A DNA stretch of 64,000 bases, taken from JAEINY01 sp942490535. GTDB taxonomy: Bacteria > Bacteroidota > Bacteroidia > Bacteroidales > Marinilabiliaceae. The notes below the pieces were generated by a model. The model was not told the origin of the DNA. It searched no databases and saw nothing but the letters and a program-made list of their open reading frames with translations. The position numbers were made by a program, and so were the translations under genes. The stretch lies in contig CALNXQ010000003.1 in the NCBI GenBank assembly GCA_942490535.1, forward strand, positions 310,001-374,000. The letters are read 5' to 3'. The stretch's first letter is position 1; the number at the start of each line of letters is the position of its first letter. Below, piece by piece: positions 62,693-64,000 of the stretch.

Positions 62693-62781
62693 TTGAACCC
62701 CTTGGGGGTTCCTCACCAACTGATCTTTTGCCAGGGGTTTTCACCCCTGGTTATTCACCTAAAACCACTTCGTGGTTGATA
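62693..62781. repeat. Three consecutive short palindromes inside the ABC operon
   Basis: GAACCCCC-TT-GGGGGTTC, CCAGGGGT-TTTC-ACCCCTGG (62731-62750) and AACCAC-TTC-GTGGTT lie in a row between the ATPase and permease genes. They resemble REP-type palindromic units and may slow transcription or stabilise mRNA. Confidence 0.6.
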
Positions 62782-62857
62782 AAATGCACTTCTTCATACA
62801 ACCTAAACAATCAGCCTACAACAACCTTTACACCTCTATCCTTTCATCTGTATTGAC

Positions 62858-63604
62858 TTAAACATTAATCACTGCTTTCCGTGTTAAAGCCAGAAACACC
62901 TCATTCATACTTGCCACCTGAAACTGTTTTTTCAGTTGACCGGGGCTATCCAGGGCTTCAATTTTACCATCCACCATAATGGTGACCCGATTGCAATACT
63001 CCGCTTCATCCATGTAGTGCGTGGTGACAAAAACCGTAATGCCATTATGGGCTGCTTCATAAATCATTTCCCAGAACTGGCGACGCGTGATGGGATCGAC
63101 GCCACTGGTGGGCTCATCGAGAAAAACAATGGAAGGCTGATGCATGATGGCCACCGAGAAGGCCAGTTTCTGCTTCCAGCCCAACGACAGAGAAGCCACC
63201 AGCCGATCCCGCTCTGCATATAAGTCCAGCTTCTGCAACAATTCCTTTCCACGCTGCCGGAAGGATTTGATTGACATGCCATAAGTGGCACTGAAAAAGC
63301 GCATGTTCTCCCAAATGGTGAGGTCTTCAAACAAGGAGAACTTCTGACTCATGTAACCAATGCGTTTCTTCACTTCCTCCGACTGTGATTTCACCGGGAA
63401 ACCAGCCACTGTCACTTCGCCTTCGGTGGGTGCTGACAATCCGCAGAGAATACGCATGGCGGTGGTCTTACCGGCTCCATTGGCCCCCAGAAACCCGAAT
63501 ATCTCGCCGCGGCCCACTTCAAAATTCAGGTGATCATTGGCCACGAAGGTGCCGAATCGCTTGACCAGGTCTCTAACAGTTATGACGGGTTCTTGGATGT
63601 TCAT
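62858..63604 (-). CDS. ABC transporter ATP-binding protein
   Basis: The 248-residue ATPase starts at the ATG on 63604 (MNIQEPVITVRDLVKRFGTF). Walker A is GFLGANGAGKTTAM, the Q-loop YMSQKFSLFEDLT, signature LSLGWKQKLAF (a common variant of LSGG in this family), Walker B SIVFLDEPTSGVDP and the switch His TTHYMDEAE. It corresponds to one half of the fused E. coli YbhF ATPase. The second half is the next gene, so this lineage has separate proteins. Confidence 0.93.
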   Translation of the reverse strand: MNIQEPVITVRDLVKRFGTFVANDHLNFEVGRGEIFGFLGANGAGKTTAMRILCGLSAPTEGEVTVAGFPVKSQSEEVKKRIGYMSQKFSLFEDLTIWENMRFFSATYGMSIKSFRQRGKELLQKLDLYAERDRLVASLSLGWKQKLAFSVAIMHQPSIVFLDEPTSGVDPITRRQFWEMIYEAAHNGITVFVTTHYMDEAEYCNRVTIMVDGKIEALDSPGQLKKQFQVASMNEVFLALTRKAVINV

Positions 63605-63626
63605 GATGTGTTGTATTTCGTTTCTC

Positions 63627-63710
63627 ACCCCTGACTAAAGCTCAGGATTTCTTCTATTTTATTTCATGTTCTCAGCACCCCCATTTAAAGCCGGGGTTGA
63701 AAAGCTCCTC
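63627..63710. repeat. Two further palindromes between the ATPase genes
   Basis: CCTGA-N7-TCAGG at about 63629-63647 and ACCCC-N14-GGGGT near 63676-63700 are similar in size and composition to those at 62693-62781. They fill the gap between the two ATPase genes. Confidence 0.45.
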
Positions 63711-64000
63711 CCATTAATTGAATAAAACGGTCTTCAATGTTGGGGGGAACAGTTTTTATCTCGACGCCGTGGTGTCCATTGGCATTTAAGTAGCGTTGGA
63801 TCTCCTCCGGATCGAATGCCGGACGCTGATCCAGGTAATGGAGGTATTCCCCAAATGGATACACGTTTTGACACTGCCCCCATTGGCGGAGGTCAAGCAG
63901 ACAGCGGTACATATCATTGGACCGCACCCCGAACAACTGCCCTTCGAATTGCTGCGTGACAGCCAGCGGGGTATCGCACGCATGGACCTGTCCGTTTTGC
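63685..64000 (-). CDS. ABC transporter ATP-binding protein, C-terminal part (partial)
   Basis: The frame is open to the right edge of the window; about 105 residues are seen. It begins in a region matching the end of an ABC ATPase (NGQVHACDTPLAVTQQFEGQLFGVRS) and ends with EIKTVPPNIEDRFIQLMGG, the usual C-terminal motif of the first ATPase of YbhF-type systems (PNIEDVFI). It is the fourth component of the exporter operon. A HlyD-like adaptor and TolC may lie further right, as in related operons. Confidence 0.85.
   Translation of the reverse strand, partial: QNGQVHACDTPLAVTQQFEGQLFGVRSNDMYRCLLDLRQWGQCQNVYPFGEYLHYLDQRPAFDPEEIQRYLNANGHHGVEIKTVPPNIEDRFIQLMGGAFQPRL

Noticed and set aside
1..64000. 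tRNA, rRNA, prophage or complete insertion sequence
   Set aside because: No cloverleaf with a GTTCGA-type T-loop, no rRNA segment, no phage structural genes and no DDE transposase were recognised. A tRNAscan or ISfinder search could still find something missed by eye.

Overview
The window looks like a chromosomal segment of a Bacteroidota bacterium, most likely of the Bacteroidales/Marinilabiliales type. The clues are a short RpoD of the Bacteroides kind, several start regions carrying the Bacteroidota -7 element TAnnTTTG, SusC-like TonB receptor architecture, beta-barrels ending in Phe, an FtsE without FtsX, and a second short DnaE linked to DinB and an S24 repressor. One mrp antiporter operon, nhaA and nhaD within 12 kb point to a sodium-rich, possibly alkaline habitat. 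The genus is inference. No rRNA, tRNA, prophage or CRISPR array was seen.

Layout. 1-13.8 kb is core: the 3' part of uvrB, rpoD, an HtrA protease, dapF, gyrB, an outer-membrane barrel with a 1014-residue TPR partner, ftsE and an aspartate-type aminotransferase. 14-21.3 kb holds a small membrane protein, a family 2 glycosyltransferase convergent with a Wzc-type tyrosine kinase, a dihydroorotase-like protein lacking its HxH metal motif, and two convergent EamA transporters. 21.4-27 kb is a complete RND efflux operon ending in a strong terminator. 27.1-29.2 kb is a metal block: a CDF exporter gene with an in-frame stop, a perfect inverted repeat at its promoter, a Fur-family regulator and an isochorismatase-like hydrolase. 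29.3-31.9 kb is poorly conserved and contains a decaying array of five 84-bp tandem repeats. A hybrid Cache/PAS histidine kinase follows.

34.7-46.1 kb reads leftward as a sodium and cell-wall block. From its 5' end it runs nhaD, a terminator, a DUF554 protein, an APH-type kinase fused to a RapZ C-terminal domain (broken by one apparent missing base at the catalytic loop), a tiny Cys-rich protein, mrpABCDEFG, a MurU-like nucleotidyltransferase and nhaA.

46.2-52.7 kb is a damage-response cassette: a self-cleaving S24 repressor, dinB, a REC-PP2C protein and a second dnaE. The same palindrome, TTGATTA-N5-TAATCAA, lies upstream of both dinB and dnaE. 52.8-54.5 kb has a WcaF-like acetyltransferase and an Rpn/PD-(D/E)XK protein. 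54.7-58.8 kb is a TonB receptor plus lipoprotein phytase operon with three 11-bp-spaced direct repeats resembling a Pho box upstream. Two copies of a ~72-bp hairpin repeat bracket this operon. 59.2-60.1 kb is an HTH regulator overlapping an NlpC/P60 lipoprotein. The right end is an ABC-2 exporter operon with palindromes between its genes, running off the window.

The best candidates for new biology are the shared SOS-type operator, the sugar-kinase/RapZ fusion embedded with Mrp genes, the phosphate-type control of the phytase receptor operon, and the 84-bp array. All names come from reading the sequence; no database search was run.
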